From Bacteroidota bacterium (lineage in GTDB: Bacteria; Bacteroidota; Bacteroidia; AKYH767-A; JAHEYN01), in contig CANFOZ010000012.1 in NCBI GenBank assembly GCA_947448795.1, forward strand, positions 1 through 48,498: a stretch of 48,498 nucleotides of DNA, in the 5' to 3' direction. The notes beneath the pieces were generated by a model. That model saw nothing but the letters and a program-made list of their open reading frames with translations. It was not told the origin of the DNA and did no database searches. Of this stretch, positions 1 to 8,229 are shown piece by piece. A program made the translations under genes and the position numbers. Position 1 is the first letter of the stretch; every line of letters begins with the position of its first letter.

Positions 1-93
1 CCTATCGGCATGGCCTGCTGGGTTGGCCGAAAATCCAGTCATTGCAAGGCATTGAAGCGCGATGCCAAGGCAGAGGGTAAGGTGTTTTTTCAT
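1..93 (-). CDS. Partial secreted protein (N-terminus only)
   Basis: An open frame runs from an ATG at 93 leftward off the window edge, giving 31 residues. It begins MKKHLTLCLGIALQCLAMTG and continues with FSANPAG, a classic signal peptide with a KK n-region, a hydrophobic core and a probable cleavage near FSA. The product is therefore exported, but nothing of the mature protein is visible and no family can be named. A good Bacteroidota -7 box lies on the same strand at 126-133, which supports this start and gives a leader of about 30 bases. The gene is divergent from yidC. Confidence 0.7.
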   Translation of the reverse strand, partial: MKKHLTLCLGIALQCLAMTGFSANPAGHADR

Positions 94-125
94 ATGATAA
101 AGTCGGTTTTAGCGATTTAGAAATT

Positions 126-133
126 CAAAGCTA
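126..133 (-). promoter_or_regulatory. -7 promoter box of the partial secreted-protein gene
   Basis: Read on the minus strand this is TAGCTTTG, a full match to the Bacteroidota -7 consensus TAnnTTTG. It lies 33 bases upstream of the ATG at 93. No convincing -33 TTG was found. Confidence 0.5.
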
Positions 134-289
134 CTAAATTCTGTTCGATTGGGTGTCATTCCTCTTATTAACCCCAAATTTGTGCTGCGAATGTGTAAAA
201 TCCAAAAGAAATAGACGCTATTTCGTGCTTTAGATTTCCCTAGGCAGTTTCCTTTTGTTAATATTGCACCCTCATTTAAAATAAAATTC

Positions 290-2185
290 ATGGATAGGAA
301 TACGCTGATTGGCATGGTATTGATGTTATCAATAATCGTTGGATACGGTTGGTGGTCGCAGCCGAACGAGAAAGAACGCGCTCAAATGGAGCATGTTCAT
401 GACTCGATCGCTAATTTGCAGAAGCAGTCAATTAAGGTTGAACTAAAAGAAAATGCAGTTGCAGTTGATACAACAACACAAGCTGCTAATCCAATTGCAG
501 CCCCCGATTCTACTACGAACACCGATTCTTTAGTGATGACAAAGCGCCAGCAGCAGTTTGGTGTCTTTGCCGCCGCTTCTGCTGGTGAGCAGCGTTTTGT
601 GACCATCGAGAACGATCTCGTGAAAGTCAAGCTGGCTTCTCGTGGCGGTCGTATTTTTTCCGTTCAGCTTAAGCAATACAAAACATTCGATGCCCAGCCC
701 TTGATGCTTTTCGATGGCGACACCAATGTGTTTAGCGTTCAATTCCCAACCCGCGATAACCACATCATCAACACCGGAGAAATGTACTTCGAACCCTCCG
801 CTTCTGGCGTTGTGGTTAAAGATGGCGACTCCTCATCCATTGCCCTGCGCCTTACTGTTGCCGAAGGTAAATACATCGAGTATGTCTACAGTTTAAAAGG
901 GGGCAGCTACTTGGTTGGTCTCCACCTCAACATGGTGGGTATGAGCGATATCATCCCTGCTAACAATTCATACCTATCTGTAGATTGGAACCAAGATCTG
1001 CCGAAAGTTGAAAAAAGCATCGATAATGAACGGATGGCATCCACCTGCTACTACAAGTTCACCGATGATGAGGTAGATTACCTCAGCGAAGGCAAAGACG
1101 CTAAAAAAGACCTTACAACCAAAGTAAAATGGATTGCCTTCAAACAGCAGTTTTTTACTTCTATCCTCATGCCTGGTCAGGAGTTCGATAAGCCGATTAG
1201 TGTAGAAACAAAAACGGATAAGAGCTCAACCAGCGTAGTTAAGTCAATGCTGGCGCATTTTACCTTGGTGTATAACCACCGCAGCAGCGAATCGTATCCG
1301 ATGCAATTTTATTTTGGCCCGAACCATTACCAGACGCTCAAAGCTATGGACATCGGGCTCGAGAAGCAAATCCCACTTGGTTGGGGGATTTTTGGTTATG
1401 TGAATAAACTCTTGGTTATTCCAACCTTTAACTTTCTCGATGGACTTCACCTCAATTACGGCATCATCATTCTGATACTTGCCATCTTGATTAAGTTGGT
1501 GCTCCTGCCTTTGACCTACAAGGCCTATACCTCACAAGCCACCATGCGCGTGCTCAAGCCGGAGCTCGACGAGGTGCATGCCAAGTACCCGAACGATCCA
1601 ATGAAAGCGCAGCAGGAGACGATGGGCATCTATAAAAAAGCTGGCGTAAATCCACTCGGTGGCTGTTTGCCGATGGTGCTTCAAATGCCGATCCTTATTG
1701 CCATGTTCCGCTTCTTTCCAAGCTCCATCGAATTGCGGCAGCAAGGTTTTCTTTGGGCACACGATCTGAGTACCTACGATTCTATATATGACTTCGGCTT
1801 TAAAATACCGTTTTATGGCGATCACGTGAGTCTCTTTGTTATCCTCATGACCATCTCCACCATCATGTATACCATGATGAACAATAAAATGATGAGCGGC
1901 GGCAACAGCGCCATGCAGCAACAGATGAAATGGATGGGCTACATCATGCCGATCGTGTTCCTCGGTGTTCTTAATAATTATTCTGCTGGATTGAGCTACT
2001 ATTACCTCCTCGCCAACCTCACCAGCTTCGGACAGCAGTATCTGTTTAAGTTTTTTGTGGACGAAAAAGCCATTCACGCTAAAATTCAGGCGAATAAAAA
2101 GAAGGTACAATCCGGTAAAAAATCAGGATTTCAGGCTCGTTTAGAAGAAATGGCTAAGCAGCGCGGCTACAAATTGCCTAAATAA
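290..2185 (+). CDS. yidC: Membrane protein insertase YidC
   Basis: Inserts and folds inner-membrane proteins, alone or with SecYEG. The 631-residue product has the Gram-negative layout: an N-terminal membrane anchor (about residues 6-22, ending in GWWSQ), a large periplasmic P1 domain (about 60-345), then the conserved insertase core (about 375-600). The core contains the motifs YGIIILILAILIKLVLLPLT and NPLGGCLPMVLQMPILIAMF. A lysine-rich cytoplasmic tail of about 40 residues (QANKKKVQSGKK) probably contacts ribosomes. The ATG at 290 directly precedes the anchor. The gene is divergent from the partial secreted-protein gene. A weak -7-like box (TAATATTG, 259-266) lies upstream. rpsT follows from its own promoter. 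Family assignment is secure. Confidence 0.97.
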   Translation: MDRNTLIGMVLMLSIIVGYGWWSQPNEKERAQMEHVHDSIANLQKQSIKVELKENAVAVDTTTQAANPIAAPDSTTNTDSLVMTKRQQQFGVFAAASAGEQRFVTIENDLVKVKLASRGGRIFSVQLKQYKTFDAQPLMLFDGDTNVFSVQFPTRDNHIINTGEMYFEPSASGVVVKDGDSSSIALRLTVAEGKYIEYVYSLKGGSYLVGLHLNMVGMSDIIPANNSYLSVDWNQDLPKVEKSIDNERMASTCYYKFTDDEVDYLSEGKDAKKDLTTKVKWIAFKQQFFTSILMPGQEFDKPISVETKTDKSSTSVVKSMLAHFTLVYNHRSSESYPMQFYFGPNHYQTLKAMDIGLEKQIPLGWGIFGYVNKLLVIPTFNFLDGLHLNYGIIILILAILIKLVLLPLTYKAYTSQATMRVLKPELDEVHAKYPNDPMKAQQETMGIYKKAGVNPLGGCLPMVLQMPILIAMFRFFPSSIELRQQGFLWAHDLSTYDSIYDFGFKIPFYGDHVSLFVILMTISTIMYTMMNNKMMSGGNSAMQQQMKWMGYIMPIVFLGVLNNYSAGLSYYYLLANLTSFGQQYLFKFFVDEKAIHAKIQANKKKVQSGKKSGFQARLEEMAKQRGYKLPK

Positions 2186-2218
2186 GCCGATAGGCCCTAA
2201 AAAGTCTTTGTTATTTAA

Positions 2219-2250
2219 TTTGGAGTTTATAAAGTGAATTATTACCTTTG
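2219..2250 (+). promoter_or_regulatory. rpsT promoter (-33 and -7 boxes)
   Basis: TTTG at 2219-2222 is followed 20 bases later by TACCTTTG at 2243-2250, a near-ideal Bacteroidota promoter. It leaves a 5' leader of about 20 bases before the rpsT ATG at 2277. Confidence 0.75.
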
Positions 2251-2276
2251 CATCCCTTTAATAAAACACGCATATC

Positions 2277-2531
2277 ATGGCAAATCATAAATCAGCTATC
2301 AAACGTATCAGAAGCAACGGTAAAAAACGCCTGTTGAATCGTTACCAGGAAAAAACAAACCGTAGTTCTATCCGTACGCTGAAAGAGACGAAGGATAAAA
2401 AAGCAGCAATGGAATTACTTCCTAAAGTAATCGCCATGGTTGACAAACTCGCGAAAAAGAACGTGCTTCACAAAAACAAAGCATCGAACTTGAAATCGCA
2501 GTTGATGCTTCATGTAAGCAGTCTCGCTTAG
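2277..2531 (+). CDS. rpsT: 30S ribosomal protein S20
   Basis: Primary 16S rRNA-binding protein of the small subunit. The 84-residue lysine/arginine-rich product begins MANHKSAIKRIRSNGKKRL, the standard S20 N-terminus, and ends at the usual length with helical KNKASNLKSQL. It stands alone between its own strong promoter (2219-2250) and a strong intrinsic terminator (2552-2580), so it is a single-gene transcript. An ATG directly after an A-rich stretch without a Shine-Dalgarno site is typical of the phylum. Confidence 0.97.
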   Translation: MANHKSAIKRIRSNGKKRLLNRYQEKTNRSSIRTLKETKDKKAAMELLPKVIAMVDKLAKKNVLHKNKASNLKSQLMLHVSSLA

Positions 2532-2551
2532 TACGACATACACCTATTTGA

Positions 2552-2580
2552 AAAGGCTTTCCCTTCGGAAAGCCTTTTTT
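2552..2580 (+). terminator. Intrinsic terminator of rpsT
   Basis: An 11-bp perfect stem (AAAGGCTTTCC at 2552-2562 with GGAAAGCCTTT at 2567-2577) has a CTTC loop and runs into a T tract. It lies 20 bases after the rpsT stop. Confidence 0.9.
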
Positions 2581-2654
2581 TATGCCATTCCCGCCGAATA
2601 CTAGCTGATACCTACCGCTTTTGGGGTTCTGCCGGCAGGCCTTTGCTCCAGCTG

Positions 2655-2662
2655 CTATATTT
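2655..2662 (+). promoter_or_regulatory. -7 promoter box directly before radC
   Basis: TATATTTG matches TAnnTTTG and ends only 6 bases before the radC ATG at 2669. Transcription would then start at or next to the start codon. No matching -33 box is visible. Confidence 0.4.
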
Positions 2663-2668
2663 GGCAGC

Positions 2669-3370
2669 ATGATTGAAAAAGAAAATCAACACCTAGTCCT
2701 AAAATCCTGGGCCGAAGAGGATCGTCCACGCGAGAAATTAGTTTTAAAAGGAAAGGCAAGCTTGACAGATGCCGAGCTGATTGCCATTCTAATTGGCTCC
2801 GGCACTAAAAAAGAAACGGCTGTAGAGCTATCTCGGAGAATCTTAGATGCTGTGCGCCACGACCTCCATGAACTTGCGCGCATGTCGGTCAAGGAATTAT
2901 GTGCCTTTCAGGGAATTGGGGAGGCCAAAGCCATCGCGATCATTGCCGCATTGGAACTCGGCAAGCGCCGCCATCATAGCCCCGGCTTAGTGCGCAGCAA
3001 GATCAGTAGCAGCAAAGATGTCGCCGATATATTTCACCCCTTACTCTGCGACCTGCTCGTGGAGGAATTCTGGATCCTCATGCTCAACAGGGCCAACCTG
3101 CTCATCGGTCCCAAGAAGATCAGCGAGGGCGGCATGACGGGCACCGTGGCCGACAGCAAGGTCATCTTCCGCAACGCCCTCGAGCGCAGCGCTGTATCGA
3201 TCATCCTCTGCCACAACCATCCTTCCGGAAACCTGCGACCCAGCGAAGCCGACCTCAAACTGACCAAGCGACTCAAAGAAGCCGGCGAATCGATCGAGAT
3301 TGCGGTACTCGACCACCTCATCGTTACCCAAACCGGCTACTTCAGCTTCGCCGACGAGGGTTTGATGTGA
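2669..3370 (+). CDS. radC: RadC-family JAB/MPN domain protein
   Basis: The protein has 233 residues. The N-terminal part carries the family signature SWAEEDRPREKL and a helix-hairpin-helix-like stretch (FQGIGEAKAIAI). The C-terminal JAMM/MPN+ metalloprotease-like domain has an intact H-x-H-x10-D zinc motif, HNHPSGNLRPSEAD, with H182, H184 and D195. The cellular role of RadC is unsettled; the original link to DNA repair is weak. I use the ATG at 2669 rather than an in-frame start at 2621, because homologous proteins begin a few residues before the SWAEEDRP motif and a -7 box sits at 2655-2662. The last part of the gene is more GC-rich than the beginning. Confidence 0.93.
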   Translation: MIEKENQHLVLKSWAEEDRPREKLVLKGKASLTDAELIAILIGSGTKKETAVELSRRILDAVRHDLHELARMSVKELCAFQGIGEAKAIAIIAALELGKRRHHSPGLVRSKISSSKDVADIFHPLLCDLLVEEFWILMLNRANLLIGPKKISEGGMTGTVADSKVIFRNALERSAVSIILCHNHPSGNLRPSEADLKLTKRLKEAGESIEIAVLDHLIVTQTGYFSFADEGLM

Positions 3371-3459
3371 AAGTGAAAAATTTAGGCTTGGATTCCTTCA
3401 TTAGATTCATTCGTTGATTCTCAATGCGCTCCTTTGCGAAAAAATGAGTTATTTCGCAT

Positions 3460-4614
3460 ATGCTTAAAATCGTCACGATCATCGGCGCCAGACCGCAAAT
3501 CATCAAAGCTGCGGCCCTGAGTCGCTCCATCCGCGAACGCTTCAGCTCTCAAATCAGCGAAGTCATCGTCCACACCGGCCAGCATTACGACGAGAACATG
3601 TCCAACGTGTTCTTTTCGGAGATGAACATCCCCACACCGCACCATCAGCTGGACGTGCGCTCCGGCTCGCACGGCAAGCAAACCGCCGCCATGATTGCTG
3701 GCATCGAAGAGATCCTCCTGCAAGAGAAGCCGGATGCACTCGTGGTCTATGGCGATACTAACTCGACATTAGCGGGCGCCGTTGCCGCCTCCAAGATGCA
3801 CATCCCCGTGGTGCACATCGAAGCTGGACTCCGTTCCTTCAACAAGCAGATGCCGGAAGAGATCAACCGCATCCTCTGCGATCATGTGTCCACCTTGCTC
3901 TTTACACCCACCGATTCAGGGATGAAGAACCTCCTCAACGAAGGCTTTAAAGCGGAACATCCCGCAGGCACGAAGATCGATGCTGACCACCCGCAGATTT
4001 ATCATTCAGGTGATGTGATGTACGACAACAGCCTCTACTTTGCTGAACTCGCCGAAAGTAAGAATATACTAAAAAATCTCCAGCTTTCCAAAGGCGATTT
4101 TCTGCTCGCCACCATCCACCGCGATTACAATACGGATCACAAAGAACGCTTGAGTGCCATTTTTGATGCGCTTGACATAATCGCACGCTCCGAAAACAAA
4201 GCCATCGTGCTTCCTTTGCACCCGCGCACGGCCAAGCTGCTCGAGACGAATCTATATGCAAACGTATTATCTTCGTTGCGCAGCAACCCGCTGCTGAAAA
4301 TCATCCCGCCTGTGTCTTTCCTTGAAATGATCGCCTTGGAGAAGCATGCAAGCGTCATCCTGACCGACTCGGGTGGCGTGCAGAAAGAAGCCTTCTTCTT
4401 TCAAAGACCGTGCATCATCCTGCGTTCCGAAACAGAATGGGTGGAGCTCGTGGAAAACGGCAACGCCATCATCACCGATGCAGATACCGAGCGCATCCTA
4501 AAGGCGTACAATCATTTTAAAGAACATACCAAGTTGGCCTTTCCTGCGTTCTATGGGGATGGCCGTGCTGCCGATTTCATCTGCGGCGAGATGATCCGTC
4601 ATTTTGCAAAATAA
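3460..4614 (+). CDS. wecB: UDP-N-acetylglucosamine 2-epimerase (non-hydrolysing)
   Basis: Interconverts UDP-GlcNAc and UDP-ManNAc in the cytoplasm, feeding ManNAc-type sugars into surface polysaccharide. The 384-residue, full-length product has the family motifs in order: GARPQIIKAAAL near the N-terminus, HTGQHYDENMS, GDTNSTLAG, HIEAGLRSFN with MPEEINRI, and the UDP-binding TDSGGVQKEAFFFQRP near the C-terminus. It is first in a three-gene cluster: the deacetylase gene starts one base after its stop and the third gene overlaps by ATGA. A small hairpin (3435-3458) ends directly before the ATG. The symbol could equally be mnaA. Confidence 0.94.
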   Translation: MLKIVTIIGARPQIIKAAALSRSIRERFSSQISEVIVHTGQHYDENMSNVFFSEMNIPTPHHQLDVRSGSHGKQTAAMIAGIEEILLQEKPDALVVYGDTNSTLAGAVAASKMHIPVVHIEAGLRSFNKQMPEEINRILCDHVSTLLFTPTDSGMKNLLNEGFKAEHPAGTKIDADHPQIYHSGDVMYDNSLYFAELAESKNILKNLQLSKGDFLLATIHRDYNTDHKERLSAIFDALDIIARSENKAIVLPLHPRTAKLLETNLYANVLSSLRSNPLLKIIPPVSFLEMIALEKHASVILTDSGGVQKEAFFFQRPCIILRSETEWVELVENGNAIITDADTERILKAYNHFKEHTKLAFPAFYGDGRAADFICGEMIRHFAK

Positions 4615-4615
4615 C

Positions 4616-5944
4616 ATGTCCGAATTACTGATCTATTCCGAAGCAACATCGCCGCGACTCACTTTCGTGCTCGGATTGATTTTTCGTGACCTGCTTGGTA
4701 TTCACTTCAAGCACACCACCGATGCGGATGTCTTCCGAAAATATCAGGGTCCATGTTTAAGCTATGCCGAGAAGCCCATCGGCGATGAGCTCTTCATCTA
4801 CGCCACCGATTTGCTTTTTGAGAAAGGCATTAACGACCAACAAATCAACGTCTTCGATTGGGAAGACACCAAGGCTTTCTTCGGCACGCATCCCCGCTAC
4901 AGCTTCCCCTTCGACCTCTTTGCCGCGTCGTTTTTCTTGGTGAGTCGATACGAAGAGTATTTGCCGCACCTCAAAGACGAGCACCAACGCTTCATGCCGA
5001 AGGAGAGCTTGGCTTATCAGAAAGGATTTTTAGACAAGCCGATTGTAAATATCTGGGCGCAAAAGCTAAAGAAGAAAATAGCGCAGTTCTATCCGTCGTA
5101 TCGTTTTCCTGAGTGTAGTTTCGAATACATCTCCACCATCGATGTGGATAGTGTTTTCTCGTATAAGGATAAAGGGATTTTTCGCACCTCCGGCGCCCTC
5201 TTCAGATCTTTGATCAACATGGATTTTAAATCGGTTTTGGAGCGCATGCAGGTCTTGTTTGGGATGAAAAAAGATCCCTTCGAGACCTTCGATTATCAGC
5301 TCACTTTAAGTAAGCGTTACCGCTTGAAAATGATTTATTTTTTTCTTGTTGGTGATTACGATTTGAACGATAAAAACATCCCTATTCGCAGTGGTGCTTT
5401 TCAAAATATCATCAAGTCGGTTGCTGATTATGCGCGTGTAGGTATTCATCCGTCGTATGCCTCGAATACCGAGCCCGACAAGCTCAAGCGCGAAATCGCT
5501 CGGCTTGCAAAGGTGCTCAACCGCGATGTGCTGCAGAGCCGACAGCATTTTTTAAAAATGACTTTCCCGCGTACCTACGAACGCCTGATCGATATGGATA
5601 TCCTCGAGGATTATACCATGGGCTATGCATCGGAGATTGGCTTTCGGGCCAGTGTATGCAGCCCTTTTAATTTTTACAACCTCGATATGGAGCAGGAAAC
5701 CAAACTGCGTCTTTTTCCATTCATGGTGATGGATGGAACACTGAAAGACAACCTGCATCTTAATCCGAAAGAGGCAATTGAACGCACGCGTCAATTGGCC
5801 GACGAAGTCAAAAAAGTGAAGGGGATGTTTATTAGCCTGTGGCACAACCACACCTTGGAAGACGCAGGTGATTGGGCCGGATGGCGCGCTGTGTATGAAG
5901 ATACGGTACAGTATTGTTCATCCCTATCCGAATTGAAACGATGA
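4616..5944 (+). CDS. Polysaccharide deacetylase family protein
   Basis: A 442-residue protein that resembles Bacteroidota polysaccharide deacetylase-like proteins with an extra N-terminal domain (DUF7033 type). Candidate NodB-fold metal residues are the Asp pair in TIDVDSVFSYKDKG (about residue 174), the histidine in GIHPSYAS (about 275) and HNHTLED near the C-terminus (about 408). No signal peptide is seen, so a cytoplasmic role is inferred. The ATG at 4616 begins MSELLIYSE just after the wecB stop; an in-frame codon at 4604 would overlap wecB and is less likely. The stop overlaps the next start (ATGA), so translation is probably coupled. Substrate unknown; a surface glycan or its precursor is inferred from wecB. 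Confidence 0.85.
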   Translation: MSELLIYSEATSPRLTFVLGLIFRDLLGIHFKHTTDADVFRKYQGPCLSYAEKPIGDELFIYATDLLFEKGINDQQINVFDWEDTKAFFGTHPRYSFPFDLFAASFFLVSRYEEYLPHLKDEHQRFMPKESLAYQKGFLDKPIVNIWAQKLKKKIAQFYPSYRFPECSFEYISTIDVDSVFSYKDKGIFRTSGALFRSLINMDFKSVLERMQVLFGMKKDPFETFDYQLTLSKRYRLKMIYFFLVGDYDLNDKNIPIRSGAFQNIIKSVADYARVGIHPSYASNTEPDKLKREIARLAKVLNRDVLQSRQHFLKMTFPRTYERLIDMDILEDYTMGYASEIGFRASVCSPFNFYNLDMEQETKLRLFPFMVMDGTLKDNLHLNPKEAIERTRQLADEVKKVKGMFISLWHNHTLEDAGDWAGWRAVYEDTVQYCSSLSELKR

Positions 5945-6858
5945 TCCGTTTGCTTAGTAACAAAGAACTTGATAGCGCCCGCTGGGATGCCTTGCTTGCT
6001 GCTTCACCACAAGGGCACTACGGGGCTTATTCGTTTTTTCTAGATGAGGTTGCACCCGGCTGGAGCGCCCTGGTGCTTGGTGATTATGAAGCGGTCATGC
6101 CTTTAGTAACACGTTCTAAATACGGTTTCGATTATATCTGTATTCCCTTCTTCATCAATCAGCTTGGTGTTTTCACTGCCTTACAGCGTGTATCGGTTGA
6201 GCTCGTAAATGCCTTTTTGCAAGCCATTCCGAAACGCTACAAATTTGTGGAACTTGGCTTGAACGCCTCGAATCGGGTAGGCTTGAAGGATTTTGTGATG
6301 CAGGAGCGAAAATGCCAATACATCGACCTGACGGCCGATTATAAAACCATCGCTGCACACTACTCATCCAACTTGCAGCGGAACTTACGCAAGGCCGAAA
6401 AACAGCAGCTCCTGCTCAACAACCAGTGTACACCTTTGGAGGTTGTAACGTTATTTAAAGACAGTAGGGGCGAGGCCTTGGGGCATTTCACCGAGAAAGA
6501 ATACGTCCTTTTGGAATCGGTGATGCTGGTCTTGCAGAAAGCAGACATGGGCTTTGTGCGCCAATGCCGCAATACCGATAACGAACTGCTTGCAGCGGCT
6601 TTCTTTGCGCACAGCAATGGCCGCATTACCTATGTAAAAGGCGGTGCCACAGCAAAGGGGCGTGAAGCGGGCGCCATGCATATGATCATGGATTCGGTGC
6701 TGCGCGAGTTTGCAGGAAAGGCCACTACATTCGACTTCGACGGTTCATCCGTTCCCTCTGTTGAACGATTTAACCGCAACTTCACAGAGCAAGAATATGT
6801 TTTTGTTACAGCAAAACGGAATGCACTTCCGTGGTGGGTGCGCTGGATGAAATCCTAG
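5941..6858 (+). CDS. GNAT/FemAB-like acyltransferase-fold protein
   Basis: A 305-residue protein starting at the ATG of an ATGA overlap with the deacetylase gene. The layout suggests a double GNAT fold of the FemAB/BioF2-like acyltransferase type: HYSSNLQRNLRKAEKQQL in the middle, then a C-terminal half with VKGGATAKGREAGAMHMIMD and FDFDGSSVPSVERFNRNF. Such proteins transfer acyl or aminoacyl groups to sugars or peptides. Context with wecB and a deacetylase suggests modification of a surface polysaccharide. No signal peptide is present. Substrate and exact reaction are unknown; the fold call is from pattern only. Confidence 0.78.
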   Translation: MIRLLSNKELDSARWDALLAASPQGHYGAYSFFLDEVAPGWSALVLGDYEAVMPLVTRSKYGFDYICIPFFINQLGVFTALQRVSVELVNAFLQAIPKRYKFVELGLNASNRVGLKDFVMQERKCQYIDLTADYKTIAAHYSSNLQRNLRKAEKQQLLLNNQCTPLEVVTLFKDSRGEALGHFTEKEYVLLESVMLVLQKADMGFVRQCRNTDNELLAAAFFAHSNGRITYVKGGATAKGREAGAMHMIMDSVLREFAGKATTFDFDGSSVPSVERFNRNFTEQEYVFVTAKRNALPWWVRWMKS

Positions 6859-6977
6859 CTGCCGATGGGCTGCCTTTGGGCAACCTATGAATACCAGCTC
6901 TTGGCGAAAAGTGAATCCCGTATGTGCTTTTATCCCTATCTTTATTGGCGATATCTGCCCCTTTAATTTAACCAAAC

Positions 6978-7628
6978 ATGAAATTAGTAGAACTGTCTAA
7001 GGATAACTCTTTGATGAATCATTTCATTGCTGAGTTGCGTGATGTGGAGATTCAGAAAGACCGCATGCGTTTTCGTCGTAACCTTGAGCGCATTGGTGAA
7101 GTAGCCGCTTATGAAATCAGTAAAAAGCTAAAGTACAAGTCAAGCAAAGTGACTACGCCATTGGGTATTGCCACCATACCGAAGCTCACCGATCAGCCGG
7201 TTATTGGTACTATCCTGCGTGCGAGTTTGCCTTTGCACATGGGACTGCTAAATTACTTCGATCAGGCCGACAACGCTTTTGTTTCAGCGTATCGTAAGCA
7301 CAGTAAAGACGGTAGTTTTGTTATAAAACTTGAGTATGTCTCTGCACCTAAATTAGAAGGCCGCACTCTCATATTGTGTGATCCGATGCTAGCCACAGGA
7401 CAGTCGATGCTGCTCACGTACAAAGAAATGATGCGCTTCGGAAAGCCTCGTCATACGCACCTTGTGGCTGTATTGGCTAGTCGCGACGGCGTTGAATACA
7501 TGAAAGCCCACTTGCCGGCTAATGTGACGCTGTGGGTTGGTCATATCGATGAAGAACTCACCGCTCAATCCTATATAGTGCCTGGTTTAGGCGATGCAGG
7601 CGATCTCGCCTTCGGACAAAAAGTGTAA
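6978..7628 (+). CDS. upp: Uracil phosphoribosyltransferase
   Basis: Salvages uracil: uracil + PRPP to UMP + PPi. At 216 residues it is near the family length. The PRPP-binding loop LILCDPMLATGQSM lies at about residues 129-142, and the C-terminal uracil-binding GLGDAGDLAFG is intact. RASLPLHMGLLNYF corresponds to the conserved region RAGLPLHxGxL. The start ATG follows an A-rich stretch (ttaaccaaac). The 119-base gap upstream contains only a degenerate -7 box (TATCTTTA, 6937-6944). A small membrane-protein gene and a nucleotidase gene follow closely, suggesting one transcript that partly serves pyrimidine metabolism. Confidence 0.95.
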   Translation: MKLVELSKDNSLMNHFIAELRDVEIQKDRMRFRRNLERIGEVAAYEISKKLKYKSSKVTTPLGIATIPKLTDQPVIGTILRASLPLHMGLLNYFDQADNAFVSAYRKHSKDGSFVIKLEYVSAPKLEGRTLILCDPMLATGQSMLLTYKEMMRFGKPRHTHLVAVLASRDGVEYMKAHLPANVTLWVGHIDEELTAQSYIVPGLGDAGDLAFGQKV

Positions 7629-7647
7629 CCGTTTTTTTGCTGGTGAA

Positions 7648-8229
7648 GTGGAATATCTGATCAAGGTTTTAACCGTCCTTTTCGTAAGCAGTTTCAAGTT
7701 TGCAGGCGGACCTCCTTTGGCCTATGCCTACAACTTCTCCTATGCCGAAACCATTGTGCTTACTGTGTCGGGTGGCTTAGGTGGCGTGCTCTTGGTGTCC
7801 TATTACACACCTTTCTTGATGCGTATCTGGTCCTCGTTGTTGGTTTTTTGGAAAGGTCTTTTTGCAAAGAAAAAAGAGCGTTCATCCTTGTTTTCAAAAC
7901 CCTTGGTAGATGTGGATGGGCCTGTTGATGTGCGCTACACTTATGTGCCGAGTGGCCAAGAAGAAGAGAAAAAAGTGTTTACCAAGAAATCGCGTCGCAT
8001 CGTGCGTATCTGGAAAAAATACGGACTCATCGGCATTGCCATTCTAACACCAATCTTGCTTTCTATACCGGTTGGCACCTTCATCGCCTCGCGACTGGTG
8101 CCGCAACGCAGAACGGTTATATTATACATGCTCTTTGCACTCGTATTTTGGTCTGTGCTGCTGTCTTCGCTGTTTGAGTTATATCAGGTTATGACATTGA
8201 CACAGCTTGAGCAAGCTTTTTTTCAATGA
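7648..8229 (+). CDS. Small multi-pass membrane protein of unknown function
   Basis: The protein has 193 residues from a GTG start. Two hydrophobic blocks are visible. The first is FAGGPPLAYAYNFSYAETIV followed by a Gly/Val-rich segment. The second is KYGLIGIAILTPILLSIPVG followed by a C-terminal hydrophobic stretch. They are separated by a charged cytoplasmic-looking middle (KKKERSS, KKVFTKKSRR). The second block recalls the C-terminal half of small multidrug-export/DedA-like proteins, but the match is weak and I do not assign transport. A longer frame opens at 7594 inside upp; the GTG at 7648, 19 bases after the upp stop, is preferred. It overlaps the next gene by ATGA (8226-8229). Confidence 0.78.
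   Translation: MEYLIKVLTVLFVSSFKFAGGPPLAYAYNFSYAETIVLTVSGGLGGVLLVSYYTPFLMRIWSSLLVFWKGLFAKKKERSSLFSKPLVDVDGPVDVRYTYVPSGQEEEKKVFTKKSRRIVRIWKKYGLIGIAILTPILLSIPVGTFIASRLVPQRRTVILYMLFALVFWSVLLSSLFELYQVMTLTQLEQAFFQ

Noticed and set aside
1532-2110. Open frame of 192 codons antisense to yidC
   Set aside because: A His-rich shadow of yidC membrane segments, with no family resemblance.
7594-7647. Extended start of the small membrane-protein gene inside upp
   Set aside because: It would overlap upp by 35 bases and add a hydrophilic extension before the membrane segments; the GTG at 7648 fits better.
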